A DNA stretch of 64,000 nt from Variovorax atrisoli 110B (GTDB lineage: Bacteria; Pseudomonadota; Gammaproteobacteria; Burkholderiales; Burkholderiaceae_C). Below, in pieces: positions 18,682 to 28,772 of the stretch (positions are counted from its first letter, which is position 1; every line of letters begins with the position of its first letter). The translations under genes and the position numbers were made by a program. Under the pieces are notes generated by a model, which had not been told where the DNA came from, did no database searches, and saw nothing but the letters and a program-made list of their open reading frames with translations. The stretch spans positions 310,001 through 374,000 of the forward strand of contig NZ_KB907450.1 of the NCBI RefSeq assembly GCF_000382045.1. Direction: 5' to 3'.

Positions 18682-19194
18682 TCATTCCGCGGTGACGACG
18701 GCCTTCTCGATCACGACGTCCTCGAGCGGCACGTCGTCATGGAAGCCCTTGCGGCCGGTCTTCACGCCCTTGATCTTGTCGACCACATCGGTGCCGTTGA
18801 TGACCTTGCCGAACACGGCGTAGCCCCAGCCCTGGGCCGTGGGAGCGGTGTGGTTCAGGAAACCGTTGTCGGCCACGTTGATGAAGAACTGGGCGGTGGC
18901 CGAGTGGGGCGCGCTGGTGCGGGCCATGGCCACGGTGTAGTTGTCGTTCTTCAGGCCGTTGTTGGCTTCGTTCTGGATCTCGGCGTCGGTGGGCTTCTGC
19001 TTCATGCCGGGCTCGAAACCGCCGCCTTGCACCATGAAGCCGGGGATGACGCGGTGGAACACCGTGTTGTCGTAGTGGCCCTTCTTCACGTAGGAGACGA
19101 AGTTCTCGACCGACTTCGGCGCCTTGGCGGCGTCGAGTTCGAGCGTGATCACGCCGAGGTTCTTGATGTGCAGTTCGACTTGGGGGTTGCTCAT
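18682..19194 (-). CDS. ppiB: Cytoplasmic peptidyl-prolyl cis-trans isomerase (cyclophilin)
   Basis: Cyclophilin of 170 residues without signal peptide. Catalytic motifs are visible: [22 protein letters not shown] and the GYAVFGKV region. It catalyses proline isomerisation in protein folding. It is 54 bases downstream of its secreted paralogue; the pair probably arose by duplication, since the two proteins share most core motifs. Its ATG is preceded by AGGAGCCC. Confidence 0.95.
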   Translation of the reverse strand: MSNPQVELHIKNLGVITLELDAAKAPKSVENFVSYVKKGHYDNTVFHRVIPGFMVQGGGFEPGMKQKPTDAEIQNEANNGLKNDNYTVAMARTSAPHSATAQFFINVADNGFLNHTAPTAQGWGYAVFGKVINGTDVVDKIKGVKTGRKGFHDDVPLEDVVIEKAVVTAE

Positions 19195-19248
19195 GTTGGG
19201 CTCCTGCTTGGGAAGGGAAAAACCGATTCGAAAACCGATGCGATGCGA

Positions 19249-19842
19249 TTACTTCGCCACGACGGTGGCGGACTTGATGGTGACGGCTTCGAGCGGCACG
19301 TTCTGCATGCCGCCCTTGTTGCCGGTGGCCACGGCGCGGATCTTGTCGACCACGTCGGTGCCGGAGACGACCTTGCCGAAGACGGTGTAGCCGTAGCCAT
19401 CGGGGTTGGGCGCGTTGAGCGAGTCGTTGTTCTTCACGTTGATGAAGAACTGCGAGGTCGCCGAGTTGGGATTGCCGGTGCGCGCCATGGCGATCGTGTA
19501 CTTGTCGTTCTTCAGGCCGTTGCTCGCCTCGAGCGGAATGGGCGCGCGCGTGGGCTTTTGCTGCAGGTCGGCCGTGAAGCCGCCGCCCTGGATCATGAAG
19601 CCGTCGATCACGCGGTGGAACACCGTGCCGTCGTAGTGCTTGTCCTTGACGTACTGCAGGAAGTTCTCGACCGTCTTGGGCGCCTTGGCTTCGTCGAGTT
19701 CGACCACGATGTCGCCGGCCGTGGTGGCGAGCTTGACGCGCGGCGTGGCCGATTGCGCATGGCCGCTGGCGGCGAGCGCGAATGCGGCGGCCAGGGCGAG
19801 GGCGCCGCGGCGGCTGAAGCGAGAGAGGGAATGAATCGTCAA
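19249..19842 (-). CDS. ppiA: Periplasmic peptidyl-prolyl cis-trans isomerase (cyclophilin)
   Basis: Secreted cyclophilin of 197 residues. The N-terminus is a signal peptide (SRRGALALAAAFALAASGHAQ), followed by the same cyclophilin core (TVFHRVIDGFMIQGG, TSQFFINV, YTVFGKV). The start is assigned to TTG 19842: it gives a proper signal peptide and is preceded by GGAG at 6 bases, while no ATG lies nearby in frame. Its role is folding help for exported proteins. It precedes ppiB in the same minus-strand cluster. Confidence 0.9.
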   Translation of the reverse strand: MTIHSLSRFSRRGALALAAAFALAASGHAQSATPRVKLATTAGDIVVELDEAKAPKTVENFLQYVKDKHYDGTVFHRVIDGFMIQGGGFTADLQQKPTRAPIPLEASNGLKNDKYTIAMARTGNPNSATSQFFINVKNNDSLNAPNPDGYGYTVFGKVVSGTDVVDKIRAVATGNKGGMQNVPLEAVTIKSATVVAK

Positions 19843-19928
19843 GTGAGGCTCCGTATGCGGATGGAGGAACGGTGCCGCGCCGTGCAGACCATGGCGGTGC
19901 CGCGGCGGCGACGGATTGGATGACCTGG

Positions 19929-20519
19929 CTACTTGCTCGTACGGCCGACCGGCTTGCGGATCACCGCCGGCGCGGGGGGCAGGGCGGCCGCCTCGGCTTC
20001 GGTCTTGGGGGTGAAGATCTGGCGGATCAGCGCGAGCTTGGGCGCGACGCTGGCGTTGGTGCTGGCGAACTGCTGCGCACGCACGTATTCCTGCGCAGCC
20101 AGGCGGGCATACACGTCGCCGAGGTTCTCGTGCGCCGTGGCGTAGTTCGGGTTGAGCTTGAGGGCCTGTTCCAGCGCGGCGCGCGCCTGGTCGAACTTGC
20201 TCTGGGACGCATAGAGCGCCGCGAGGTTGTTGTAGGGCTCGGAAAGCTCGGGGAAGTCCTGCGTGAGCTGGGTGAAGGCGGCAATGGCCTCGGCCTGCTT
20301 GTTCTGCTCGGTGAGGATCACGCCGCGAAGGAAGCGCATCTGCGGATCGCGGGGCTTGCCGGCGATGTAGGTGTCGGCCTTGGCGAGCGCCTCGTTCGAC
20401 TTGCCCTGGCGCAGCAGCGCGTTCACGTCGTCGTATTCGTTCGCGTGCGCGGCGGAGCCCCAAAGGCTGAACAGCAGTGCGAAGGCAATGGAGAGTCTGG
20501 AGAAGGCGGCGTGCTTCAT
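19929..20519 (-). CDS. Periplasmic TPR-repeat protein
   Basis: Protein of 196 residues with a signal peptide (LSIAFALLFSLWGSAAHA, cleavage near residue 26). It then has about three tetratricopeptide repeats, clearest in SEPYNNLAALYASQSKFDQA and NYATAHENLGDVYARLAAQ. The C-terminus (PPAPAVIRKPVGRTSK) is short and basic. TPR repeats mediate protein contacts; the partner is unknown. It heads the TPR-ppiA-ppiB-lpxH-mtfA cluster, with 86 bases to ppiA, and is divergent from cysS. The ATG at 20519 is the only start giving a signal peptide. Confidence 0.85.
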   Translation of the reverse strand: MKHAAFSRLSIAFALLFSLWGSAAHANEYDDVNALLRQGKSNEALAKADTYIAGKPRDPQMRFLRGVILTEQNKQAEAIAAFTQLTQDFPELSEPYNNLAALYASQSKFDQARAALEQALKLNPNYATAHENLGDVYARLAAQEYVRAQQFASTNASVAPKLALIRQIFTPKTEAEAAALPPAPAVIRKPVGRTSK

Positions 20520-20735
20520 GAAGCCTCGGCGGAATTGGGGGGAGATGCGGGGGGCGAGCTCGGGGTGCGGGCTTGGGGAACACCCGGACGCTACCCGACG
20601 GCGGCCGTTTATACTTGAGCGGATTGTAACCGAGGGGCTATCTCGACCCCCTCGCGAACACAGTCCCAGCCACCCCTGAAAAACACCGTCTTTCGCCCGT
20701 GCCGCACGTGCGCGAAACGACGTTTTCCGAATCTC

Positions 20736-22112
<1,377 letters not shown>

Positions 22113-22129
22113 ACGGAACGACGAACCCC

Positions 22130-22780
22130 ATGCCCGCCCCCAGGAAGCCCAGCGTCAAGATCTACACGCCGGACTATTGGGAAGAGGCGTGCAAGCACCT
22201 CTCGCGCAAGGACCGTGTGATGAAGCGGCTGATCCCGAAGTTCGGCGACGCCTGCCTGGAGTCGCGCGGCGATGCGTTCACCACGCTCGCGCGCAGCGTG
22301 GTCGGCCAGCAGATCTCGGTCAAGGCCGCGCAATCGGTGTGGGACAAGTTCGCCGCGCTGCCGCGCAAGCTGACGCCGGCCAACGTGCTCAAGCTCAAGG
22401 TCGACGACATGCGCGGCGCGGGGCTGTCGGCACGCAAGATCGAGTACCTCGTCGACCTGGCCCTGCATTTCGATTCGGGCCTGGTGCACGTCGATGCGTG
22501 GAAGGACATGGATGACGAGCAGATCATCGAGGAGCTCGTCGCCATCCGCGGCATCGGCCGCTGGACGGCCGAGATGTTCCTCATCTTCCACCTGATGCGC
22601 CCGAACGTGCTGCCCGTGGACGACCTGGGGCTGCTCAACGGCATCAGCGTCAACTACTTTTCGGGAGACCCCGTCAGCCGCAGCGATGCCCGCGACGTTG
22701 CAGTGGCGTGGGCGCCTTATTGCAGCGTGGCGACTTGGTATATTTGGCGATCGCTGGATCCCGCTCCAGTCGTGTATTAG
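22130..22780 (+). CDS. DNA-3-methyladenine glycosylase, AlkA-type HhH-GPD protein
   Basis: Base-excision repair glycosylase, about 216 residues, of the helix-hairpin-helix GPD superfamily. The core is visible as FTTLARSVVGQQISVKAAQ, LSARKIEYLVDLA, the hairpin ELVAIRGIGRWTAEMFLIF and the catalytic Asp in VLPVDDLGLL. It removes alkylated purines. The start could be GTG 22109, overlapping the cysS stop, or ATG 22130; ATG is preferred because GGAACG lies upstream and the GTG has no ribosome site. It is downstream of cysS and upstream of a repeat element. Confidence 0.88.
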   Translation: MPAPRKPSVKIYTPDYWEEACKHLSRKDRVMKRLIPKFGDACLESRGDAFTTLARSVVGQQISVKAAQSVWDKFAALPRKLTPANVLKLKVDDMRGAGLSARKIEYLVDLALHFDSGLVHVDAWKDMDDEQIIEELVAIRGIGRWTAEMFLIFHLMRPNVLPVDDLGLLNGISVNYFSGDPVSRSDARDVAVAWAPYCSVATWYIWRSLDPAPVVY

Positions 22781-22785
22781 CAACA

Positions 22786-22885
22786 CCCCCAGGCTGCGCG
22801 CACTTCGTGTCGCTTCGCCAACCCCCTCTAGGGGGCAACACCTGCGGCCCGGCAAAGCCGGTTCCGCGGTGTTCCTGGAATGGAT
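22786..22885. repeat. Comamonadaceae-type extragenic repeat element
   Basis: About 100 bases containing the hairpins CCCCCTCTAGGGGG and CCGGCAAAGCCGG, with GCTGCGCGCACTTCGTG to the left and TTCCGCGGTGTTCC to the right. I recall very similar elements dispersed through Variovorax and Acidovorax intergenic regions. It sits between the glycosylase stop and accA and may also serve as a transcription end or mRNA-stabilising element. Confidence 0.6.
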
Positions 22886-22933
22886 GGTGCGGTGGTTGAG
22901 CGGGCAGCAAACTGAAATAAACAGGAGAAGACG

Positions 22934-23914
22934 TTGGCGAAACGAACCTTCCTCGACTTCGAGCAGCCGATTGCCGAGCTCGAAACAAAGATCGAAGAAT
23001 TGCGCTATGTGCAGACCGAATCCGCGGTCGACATCTCTGAAGAAATCGATCAGCTCGGCAAGAAGAGCCTTCAGCTCACCAAGGACATCTACAGCGACCT
23101 GACGCCCTGGCAGATCACCAAGATCGCGCGGCACCCGGAGCGCCCCTACACGCTGGACTACGTCAACGAGATCTTCACCGACTTCGTCGAACTGCACGGC
23201 GACCGGCACTTCGCCGACGACCTGTCGATCGTGGGCGGCCTCGCACGCTTCAACGGCGTGCCTTGCATGGTCATCGGCCACCAGAAGGGCCGCGACACGA
23301 AGGAGCGCACCGCGCGCAACTTCGGCATGAGCAAGCCCGAGGGCTACCGCAAGGCGCTGCGCCTGATGAAGACGGCCGAGAAGTTCAAGCTGCCGGTCTT
23401 CACCTTCGTCGATACCCCCGGCGCATACCCCGGCATCGATGCCGAGGAGCGCGGCCAGTCGGAAGCCATCGGCCGCAACATCTTCGAGATGGCGCAGCTC
23501 GAGGTGCCGATCATCGTCACCATCATCGGCGAGGGCGGCTCAGGCGGCGCGCTGGCGATCTCGGTCGGCGACCAGCTGCTGATGCTGCAGTACTCGATCT
23601 ATTCGGTGATCAGCCCCGAGGGCTGCGCTTCCATCCTCTGGAAGACCGGCGAGAAGGCTCAGGAAGCCGCCGACGCGCTGGGCATCACCGCCCACCGCCT
23701 GAAGGCGCTGGGCCTGGTCGACAAGATCGTCAACGAGCCGGTGGGCGGCGCGCACCGCGACCATCGCCAGATGGCCGCCTTCCTCAAGCGTGCCCTCAAC
23801 GACGCCTTCCGCCAAGTCAGCGACCTGAAACCGAAGGAACTGCTGGAGCGCCGCTACGAGCGCCTGCAGAGCTACGGCCGCTTCAACGACACCAAGGCCG
23901 ATACCGGCAGGTGA
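22934..23914 (+). CDS. accA: Acetyl-CoA carboxylase carboxyltransferase subunit alpha
   Basis: Alpha half of the carboxyltransferase that moves CO2 from biotin-BCCP to acetyl-CoA, the committed step of fatty-acid synthesis; it works with AccD. 326 residues, usual length. Typical parts: [18 protein letters not shown] at the N-terminus, then [29 protein letters not shown] and [14 protein letters not shown] 22934 is the start: an AGGAGAAG site lies 4 bases upstream and the next residue string matches the family. It follows the repeat element and is 19 bases upstream of tilS. Confidence 0.95.
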   Translation: MAKRTFLDFEQPIAELETKIEELRYVQTESAVDISEEIDQLGKKSLQLTKDIYSDLTPWQITKIARHPERPYTLDYVNEIFTDFVELHGDRHFADDLSIVGGLARFNGVPCMVIGHQKGRDTKERTARNFGMSKPEGYRKALRLMKTAEKFKLPVFTFVDTPGAYPGIDAEERGQSEAIGRNIFEMAQLEVPIIVTIIGEGGSGGALAISVGDQLLMLQYSIYSVISPEGCASILWKTGEKAQEAADALGITAHRLKALGLVDKIVNEPVGGAHRDHRQMAAFLKRALNDAFRQVSDLKPKELLERRYERLQSYGRFNDTKADTGR

Positions 23915-23933
23915 TTCCCGCCCGGGCGCTGCC

Positions 23934-24911
23934 ATGAACTCCGCTTTCGAACGCGCCATCGCCGCGTTCGAGCCGGCGCAATGGCCGCTGGCGGTGGGGT
24001 TCAGCGGGGGCGCCGATTCGACCGCCTTGCTGGCTGCCTGCGCGGCGCGCTGGCCAGGGCAGGTGGTCGCCTTCCATGTGCATCACGGGCTGCAGGCAGC
24101 GGCCGACGGCTTCGAGCGGCATTGCCGCTCGGTGTGCGAGCGCCTTGGCGTGCCGCTGGTCGTCCATCGCGTCGATGCCCGGCATGCGCCGGGCGAAAGC
24201 CCAGAGGACGCGGCCCGCCGGGCCCGCTATGCGGCGTTCGCCGAAATGGCGCATGCCGATGGGGCGAGGGCGGCGATCCGGTCCGTGGCGCTGGGGCACC
24301 ATGCCGACGACCAGGTCGAGACGCTGCTGCTCGCCTTGTCGCGGGGGGCAGGGCTGCCGGGGCTGGCTGCCATGCCGGCGCTGGCCCAGCGCAGCGGGCT
24401 CGACATCTACCGGCCGCTGCTCGCGGTCCCGGGAGCGGAGATTCGCGAATGGCTGGCCGGCCGCGACCTGCCCTGGATCGAGGACCCGACCAACGACGAC
24501 GCGCGCTACACCCGCAACAGGATCCGCTCCGTGCTCCTGCCCGCTCTGGAGCAGGCCTTTCCGCAGTTCCGAGCCACCTTCGCGCGCAGCGTGGGCCATG
24601 CCGCCCAGGCCCAGCAGCTGCTGGGCGAGCTGGCGGCGCAGGACCTGGAAAGCGTCGGCAGCCCACCGCGCATCGCCGCGCTGCAGGCGCTGTCGCGCGC
24701 CCGGCAGGCCAACTTGCTGCGCCACTGGCTGATGCGCTCGCACGGATGTGCGCCGAGCGCGGCGCAGCTCGATCAGCTGCTCGACCAGGTTCGGGCCTGC
24801 ACCACGCGCGGCCATCGCATCCACCTGAAGGTGGCCGCCGGTTTCGTCGAACGCAGGGGCGACTTGCTGCATTGGTACAATGTTGCGCCCTCGCCGAAGA
24901 CTTCGCTCTGA
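23934..24911 (+). CDS. tilS: tRNA(Ile)-lysidine synthase
   Basis: N-type ATP pyrophosphatase that converts the wobble cytidine of tRNA-Ile(CAU) to lysidine, so that it reads AUA. The PP-loop is visible as VGFSGGADSTALL (residues 21-33). Further conserved parts are ALGHHADDQVETLLL and the IEDPTNDDARYTRNRIR segment. 325 residues, shorter than the E. coli enzyme, because the C-terminal domain is reduced, as is frequent in betaproteobacteria. It is 19 bases after accA and likely cotranscribed with it. Confidence 0.93.
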   Translation: MNSAFERAIAAFEPAQWPLAVGFSGGADSTALLAACAARWPGQVVAFHVHHGLQAAADGFERHCRSVCERLGVPLVVHRVDARHAPGESPEDAARRARYAAFAEMAHADGARAAIRSVALGHHADDQVETLLLALSRGAGLPGLAAMPALAQRSGLDIYRPLLAVPGAEIREWLAGRDLPWIEDPTNDDARYTRNRIRSVLLPALEQAFPQFRATFARSVGHAAQAQQLLGELAAQDLESVGSPPRIAALQALSRARQANLLRHWLMRSHGCAPSAAQLDQLLDQVRACTTRGHRIHLKVAAGFVERRGDLLHWYNVAPSPKTSL

Positions 24912-24920
24912 CCGCTTGCA

Positions 24921-24952
24921 GGGCGCCGCCTATCCAGCGGCCCTTTCCTTTT
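24921..24952 (+). terminator. Probable terminator after tilS
   Basis: GGGCgCCGC, loop, GCGGCCC (one bulge) followed by TTTCCTTTTCTC, in the 55-base gap between tilS and lysC. The stem is short, so moderate strength; lysC starts 15 bases beyond it. Confidence 0.5.
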
Positions 24953-24966
24953 CTCTGATTTCACCC

Positions 24967-26235
24967 ATGGCATTGATCGTTCACAAATACGGCGGTACGT
25001 CGATGGGCTCGACCGAGCGCATCAAGAATGTCGCCAAGCGCGTCGCCAAGTGGGCGCGCGCAGGCCACCAGATGATCGTGGTTCCGAGTGCCATGAGCGG
25101 CGAGACCAACCGCCTGCTCGGCCTGGCCAAGGAGCTGGCGCCCAGCAAACCCGGCGTGGCCCATAACCGCGAGCTCGACATGCTGGCCTCCACCGGCGAG
25201 CAGGCTTCGTCGGCGCTGCTGGCCATCGCGCTGCAGGCCGAGGGCGTCGAGGCCGTGAGCTACGCGGGCTGGCAGGTTTCGGTGCGCACCGACAACTCCT
25301 ACACCAAGGCACGCATCGAGAGCATCGACAACGAGCGCGTGATGGCCGACCTGAACGCCAACAAGGTGGTGGTCATCACCGGCTTCCAGGGCGTGGACGA
25401 CGAGGGCAACATCACCACGCTGGGTCGCGGCGGCAGCGACACCTCTGCCGTGGCCATCGCGGCTGCGATGAAGGCGAACGAGTGCCTGATCTACACCGAC
25501 GTCGACGGCGTCTACACGACCGACCCGCGCGTCGAGCCCGACGCACGCCGCCTGACGACCGTGAGCTTCGAAGAGATGCTCGAGATGGCGAGCCTGGGCT
25601 CCAAGGTTCTGCAGATCCGCTCGGTGGAATTCGCCGGCAAGTACAAGGTGCCGCTGCGTGTGCTTTCGAGCTTCACGCCGTGGGACATCGACATCAATGA
25701 AGAGGCCAAGTCCGGCACGCTGATCACTTTCGAGGAAGACGAAAACATGGAACAAGCCGTCGTATCCGGCATCGCATTCAACCGCGACGAAGCCAAGATC
25801 TCGGTGCTGGGCGTGCCCGACAAGCCGGGCATCGCGTATCACATCCTCGGTGCAGTGGCCGACGCCAACATCGAAGTCGACGTGATCATCCAGAACCTGA
25901 GCAAGGACGGAAAGACCGACTTCAGCTTCACCGTCCACCGCAACGAATACGCGCGCACCATCGACCTGCTGCAGTCGAAGGTGATGCCCTCGCTGGGCGC
26001 GACCGAAGTGGTCGGCGACACCAAGATCTGCAAGGTCAGCATCGTGGGCATCGGCATGCGCAGCCACGTCGGTGTGGCGAGCAAGATGTTCCGCGTTCTG
26101 GCCGAAGAGGGCATCAACATCCAGATGATCTCGACCAGCGAAATCAAGACCTCGGTCGTGATCGACGAAAAATATATGGAATTGGCAGTGCGCGCACTGC
26201 ACAAAGCCTTCGATCTTGATCAGCCGGGCGCCTAA
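24967..26235 (+). CDS. lysC: Aspartate kinase
   Basis: First enzyme of the aspartate pathway (lysine, threonine, methionine), phosphorylating aspartate. 422 residues. The kinase core is visible: KYGGTSMGSTERI at the N-terminus, then ITGFQGVDDEGNITTLGRGGSDTSAVAIA and YTDVDGVYTTDPR. Two ACT-type regulatory segments follow (SVLGVPDKPGIAYHILG and SIVGIGMRSHVGVASKMF), which in the family mediate feedback inhibition by lysine and threonine. Start ATG 24967 (MALIVHKYGG) matches the family. It ends 27 bases before the tRNA-Ser gene. Confidence 0.95.
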   Translation: MALIVHKYGGTSMGSTERIKNVAKRVAKWARAGHQMIVVPSAMSGETNRLLGLAKELAPSKPGVAHNRELDMLASTGEQASSALLAIALQAEGVEAVSYAGWQVSVRTDNSYTKARIESIDNERVMADLNANKVVVITGFQGVDDEGNITTLGRGGSDTSAVAIAAAMKANECLIYTDVDGVYTTDPRVEPDARRLTTVSFEEMLEMASLGSKVLQIRSVEFAGKYKVPLRVLSSFTPWDIDINEEAKSGTLITFEEDENMEQAVVSGIAFNRDEAKISVLGVPDKPGIAYHILGAVADANIEVDVIIQNLSKDGKTDFSFTVHRNEYARTIDLLQSKVMPSLGATEVVGDTKICKVSIVGIGMRSHVGVASKMFRVLAEEGINIQMISTSEIKTSVVIDEKYMELAVRALHKAFDLDQPGA

Positions 26236-26262
26236 GTAGTGGCATAATCTCAGCTTCTTTCA

Positions 26263-26355
26263 GGAACTGTGACCGAGTGGCCGAAGGTGCTCCCCTGCTA
26301 AGGGAGTATGGGGTGTAGAGCCTCATCGAGGGTTCGAATCCCTCCGGTTCCGCCA
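26263..26355 (+). tRNA. tRNA-Ser(GCU)
   Basis: The 93-base gene has acceptor stem GGAACTG pairing with CGGTTCC, then GCCA with CCA encoded. The anticodon arm is CTCCC-CTGCTAA-GGGAG (anticodon GCT). A long variable arm and the T-loop GGGTTCGAATCCC confirm a class II serine tRNA. It is the integration target of the adjacent phage: the integrase gene starts 212 bases beyond its 3' end. Confidence 0.95.
26320..26355 (+). other. Probable attL (3' part of tRNA-Ser)
   Basis: P4-type integrases commonly recombine within the 3' half of a tRNA gene, which the phage att copy restores. The integrase lies immediately downstream in the expected orientation, so the attachment core should be inside the T-arm/acceptor end. 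The exact core cannot be defined because the right end (attR) is outside the window. Confidence 0.6.
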
Positions 26356-26391
26356 ACTGAGGTTCTGGATCAATCCAGAGTCTTCCAAAAA

Positions 26392-26424
26392 AGCCCCGTA
26401 AATCGCTGATTTACGGGGCTTTTT
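26392..26424. terminator. Strong terminator between tRNA-Ser and integrase
   Basis: AGCCCCGTAAATC, GCT, GATTTACGGGGCT: a perfect 13-bp stem followed by TTTTTC on the plus strand and preceded by AAAAAA, so it can work in both directions. It ends the tRNA transcript and would insulate the integrase from lysC/tRNA read-through. Confidence 0.9.
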
Positions 26425-26480
26425 CTTCGAATGAGCTTCCCAAGCGTTCCGAAGTTTTCCAGCACTTTCCAACGCGAGTC

Positions 26481-26528
26481 GGCCCCATGGGGTGGTAGGT
26501 GGGGTGGTAGGCCCCATTTGCGGTGGTA
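26481..26528. repeat. Direct repeats upstream of the integrase gene
   Basis: GGTGGTA occurs three times (26491, 26503, 26522), and GGCCCCAT twice (26481, 26510), each just ahead of a GGTGGTA. Lying between attL and the integrase start, they are candidate arm-type sites for integrase or sites for the excisionase. Repeat spacing is irregular (12 and 19 bases). Confidence 0.45.
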
Positions 26529-26566
26529 AGACTTCCCCGAAAAGCCGTGTGGTAAAACCCGCGCCC

Positions 26567-27784
26567 ATGGCTCGACACACACTCACGGCACTGGCGCTGA
26601 AGGCACGACTGGCGGAAGCCCAGAAGGTCGCTGCGGAGAAGAAAAAACCGCAGCGCATCGGCGATGGCGATGGCCTCATGCTGGTCGTGCAGCCGAACGG
26701 GTCGGCCTCTTGGGTGTTGCGCTACACGACGACCAGGCGCACCGACATCACGCTTGGGCGCTGGCCCACGGTGACACTTGCGATGGCGCGTGAAAAGGCA
26801 GAAGAGAAGCGCCGGCTGATCGCGACGGGGGAGGATCCAGCGCAGAAGCGCGCCGAGGAGAAGCAGGCCCGCGCTGCAGTGGCGTCGCCCGACACCGTGC
26901 GCAAACTCTTCGATGACTGGATGGCCACGACGAAGGCCGATCTGAGCGCCGTCTACCGCGGCAACATCGAAGCCGCGATGACCAAGGACGTGCTGCCGAA
27001 GCTGGGCGCGAAGCGTCCCCACCTGATCACGCGAGCCGACATCATCGACTTGATGCGCAAGATCGAGGACCGAGGAGCCTTCGAGATGGTGCGGCGTGTC
27101 CGCATGTGGCTGCGCGAGATGTTCGAGTTCGGCATCGACGACGAGGAACGGCCGCTCATGCTGGCGTCCCCGGTGCCCATGGGAACACTGCGCAGCTTCA
27201 AGACGCGCAAGACCATGAACTTCCCCGCGGTCACGAACCACAGCGATGTGAAAGACCTGATGGTCGCCTTGCGCCGGACCGAGAACTGGACCGTGCGGGC
27301 GGCGCTGCTGTTCTCGGCCTACGTGTTCCAGCGGCCCACCGAGGTCCGCGAGGCCGTCTGGGCAGAGATCGACCTCGAGCAGGCGAAGTGGACGATTCCT
27401 GCCGAGCGGATGAAGGGGAGGCTTGAGCACTGGGTGCCGTTGGCGCCTCAGGTCGTCGAGCTCCTGCGGCAGCACCAGGGTGTCGTCGGAAGCGAGGGGT
27501 GGGTGTTCCCTGGGCGCCGATACGGCAAGACGCTCTCAGAGGGAACTCTGACGGGGCGCCTGAACGCCTGTGGCTACGAGGGGAAGCACTCGCCGCATGG
27601 CTTCCGTGCGATGGCCCGCACGGTGATGGACGAGTTGCTGAAAGTCGATACACGCTTCATCGAGAAGCAGCTTTCGCACGAGGTCGACGCCAGGCTGAAG
27701 GGCGCGTACAACCGCGCCGAGTACTGGGACGACCGCGTGCTCATGATGCAGAAGTGGGCGGACTGGCTGGACGCTCAGAGATGA
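26567..27784 (+). CDS. int: P4-type tyrosine integrase
   Basis: Tyrosine recombinase of 405 residues. It has an N-terminal DUF4102-type arm-binding region (GLMLVVQPNGSASWVLRYTT), a core-binding region (about 105-205) and the catalytic domain. Likely catalytic residues are Arg256 (FQRPTEVRE), Lys283, His344 and Arg347 (HGFRA), His371 (LSHE) and Tyr381 (AYNRAEY). The C-terminal QKWADWLDAQR is typical. ATG 26567 gives the family N-terminus. It integrates and, with an excisionase, excises the phage at tRNA-Ser. Its 3' end overlaps the convergent AlpA-like gene by 44 bases. Confidence 0.95.
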   Translation: MARHTLTALALKARLAEAQKVAAEKKKPQRIGDGDGLMLVVQPNGSASWVLRYTTTRRTDITLGRWPTVTLAMAREKAEEKRRLIATGEDPAQKRAEEKQARAAVASPDTVRKLFDDWMATTKADLSAVYRGNIEAAMTKDVLPKLGAKRPHLITRADIIDLMRKIEDRGAFEMVRRVRMWLREMFEFGIDDEERPLMLASPVPMGTLRSFKTRKTMNFPAVTNHSDVKDLMVALRRTENWTVRAALLFSAYVFQRPTEVREAVWAEIDLEQAKWTIPAERMKGRLEHWVPLAPQVVELLRQHQGVVGSEGWVFPGRRYGKTLSEGTLTGRLNACGYEGKHSPHGFRAMARTVMDELLKVDTRFIEKQLSHEVDARLKGAYNRAEYWDDRVLMMQKWADWLDAQR

Positions 27785-27941
27785 GCTTCTGCAGGTGCGC
27801 GTCGATTTCGGATTCGAGCCAGAAATTCCCGCCGCCTTGCTTCAGCGGGGCAGGGAAGGTGCCCTTCTTGATCTCGCTGTAGATCGTCGATTTGCCGCGG
27901 CGCACGCGCTCGCAGACCTCTGGTATGCGCAGTAGTTTCAT
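27741..27941 (-). CDS. AlpA-family regulator / excisionase-like protein
   Basis: Small HTH protein of 66 residues: MKLLRIPEVCERVRRGKSTIY, then GTFPAPLKQGGGNFWLESEIDAHL, the MerR-like winged helix pattern of AlpA/excisionase proteins. AlpA activates integrase genes of P4-like elements, and related proteins act as directionality factors. It is the last gene of the long leftward operon and overlaps the integrase end convergently, so it is produced upon induction, when excision is needed. It overlaps the preceding gene by 4 bases. Confidence 0.85.
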   Translation of the reverse strand: MKLLRIPEVCERVRRGKSTIYSEIKKGTFPAPLKQGGGNFWLESEIDAHLQKLISERPASPPTSAS

Positions 27942-28429
27942 GAAACCTCCTTCGATTCGTCGTTGTCCTGTTCCCCCCTCCCCGAGCTTCTGATAGCGGC
28001 AGCGGGAGCTTCGGGCAATGGCATCCAGTGAGTCGCTTTGCAGTACCCGCTGGTGTAGTTCGATCCATCCATTCCTTTGGGCACGGTGCTTTCCCAGCAG
28101 CCACGGTTGAACTCTTGCCCGGAAACAAGCGATATCACGGGGTCATGGGTTCGTTCTGCCAAAGGGCGAAAGGCGATGAACAGGCGGCCATCTCTCGGCG
28201 CTGTTTCGATTGGCAGCCACGCCTCCTTCGCCGCCCGCTCAGTAGCGGCGTCCCAGACGGCTTGCATTGCGGTGCGCATTTGGTCGGCGGTGTAGAGGGG
28301 TTCGGCGTCAGGCGGCACTGCTCGGCCAGCGAGTTGCCAGCGCGAGCTGTGGCCGTGCGACATGTACCGATGTGCGGCCGGCTCCGGCATCAGCGCCTCG
28401 AACTCGTCTCTCAGGTCAGGCATGGGCAT
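27938..28429 (-). CDS. Phage protein with DUF551-like end
   Basis: 163 residues. The N-terminal half (LRDEFEALMPEPAAHRYM, then AEPLYTADQMRTAMQAVWDAAT) is a pattern common in phage accessory proteins. The C-terminal half (WLPIETAPRDGRLFIAF to HWMPLPEAP) matches the DUF551 pattern of a W-P-I start and W-M-P-L-P-E end. Function unknown. Overlaps its neighbours by 4 and 14 bases in the leftward operon. Confidence 0.75.
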   Translation of the reverse strand: MPMPDLRDEFEALMPEPAAHRYMSHGHSSRWQLAGRAVPPDAEPLYTADQMRTAMQAVWDAATERAAKEAWLPIETAPRDGRLFIAFRPLAERTHDPVISLVSGQEFNRGCWESTVPKGMDGSNYTSGYCKATHWMPLPEAPAAAIRSSGRGEQDNDESKEVS

Positions 28430-28772
28430 CTCCCTTCATTGCATCGTCGATGGCGGCGTCGAGTTCTCTCGGGCTGAGACAGGTCGCCCATCCATTGCTG
28501 TACTTCTCTACCGTGAAATCGCCATTTCGACCACGTATGAACCGATACCGCTCCGCATCAGCCCTCATCGCCTCAGCCTCATTGCGTGCGGCTTGAATGG
28601 CGGCGTCCCAGACGGCCTTGGCAAAGGTCTGCATGTCGGCATAGTCCTTGCCGGTCAGGAAGTTCCAGCCCACAGGAACAGCGAGCAGCGCAAAGTGCAA
28701 TTCACTGCCTGGCTCGATCTTCTTTGCCACCTTCAGCGGCTCGGGCGATTCGGGTTGGGGGGATGTAGTCAT
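28416..28772 (-). CDS. Hypothetical phage protein
   Basis: 118 residues, unrecognised. The middle has an alanine-rich amphipathic segment (FAKAVWDAAIQAARNEAEAMRADAERYRFI). The tail SPRELDAAIDDAMKG resembles tails of two other proteins of this operon (28986-29939 and 27938-28429), suggesting shared modules. Overlaps the next start by 4 bases, so it is coupled within the operon. Confidence 0.7.
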   Translation of the reverse strand: MTTSPQPESPEPLKVAKKIEPGSELHFALLAVPVGWNFLTGKDYADMQTFAKAVWDAAIQAARNEAEAMRADAERYRFIRGRNGDFTVEKYSNGWATCLSPRELDAAIDDAMKGDAHA

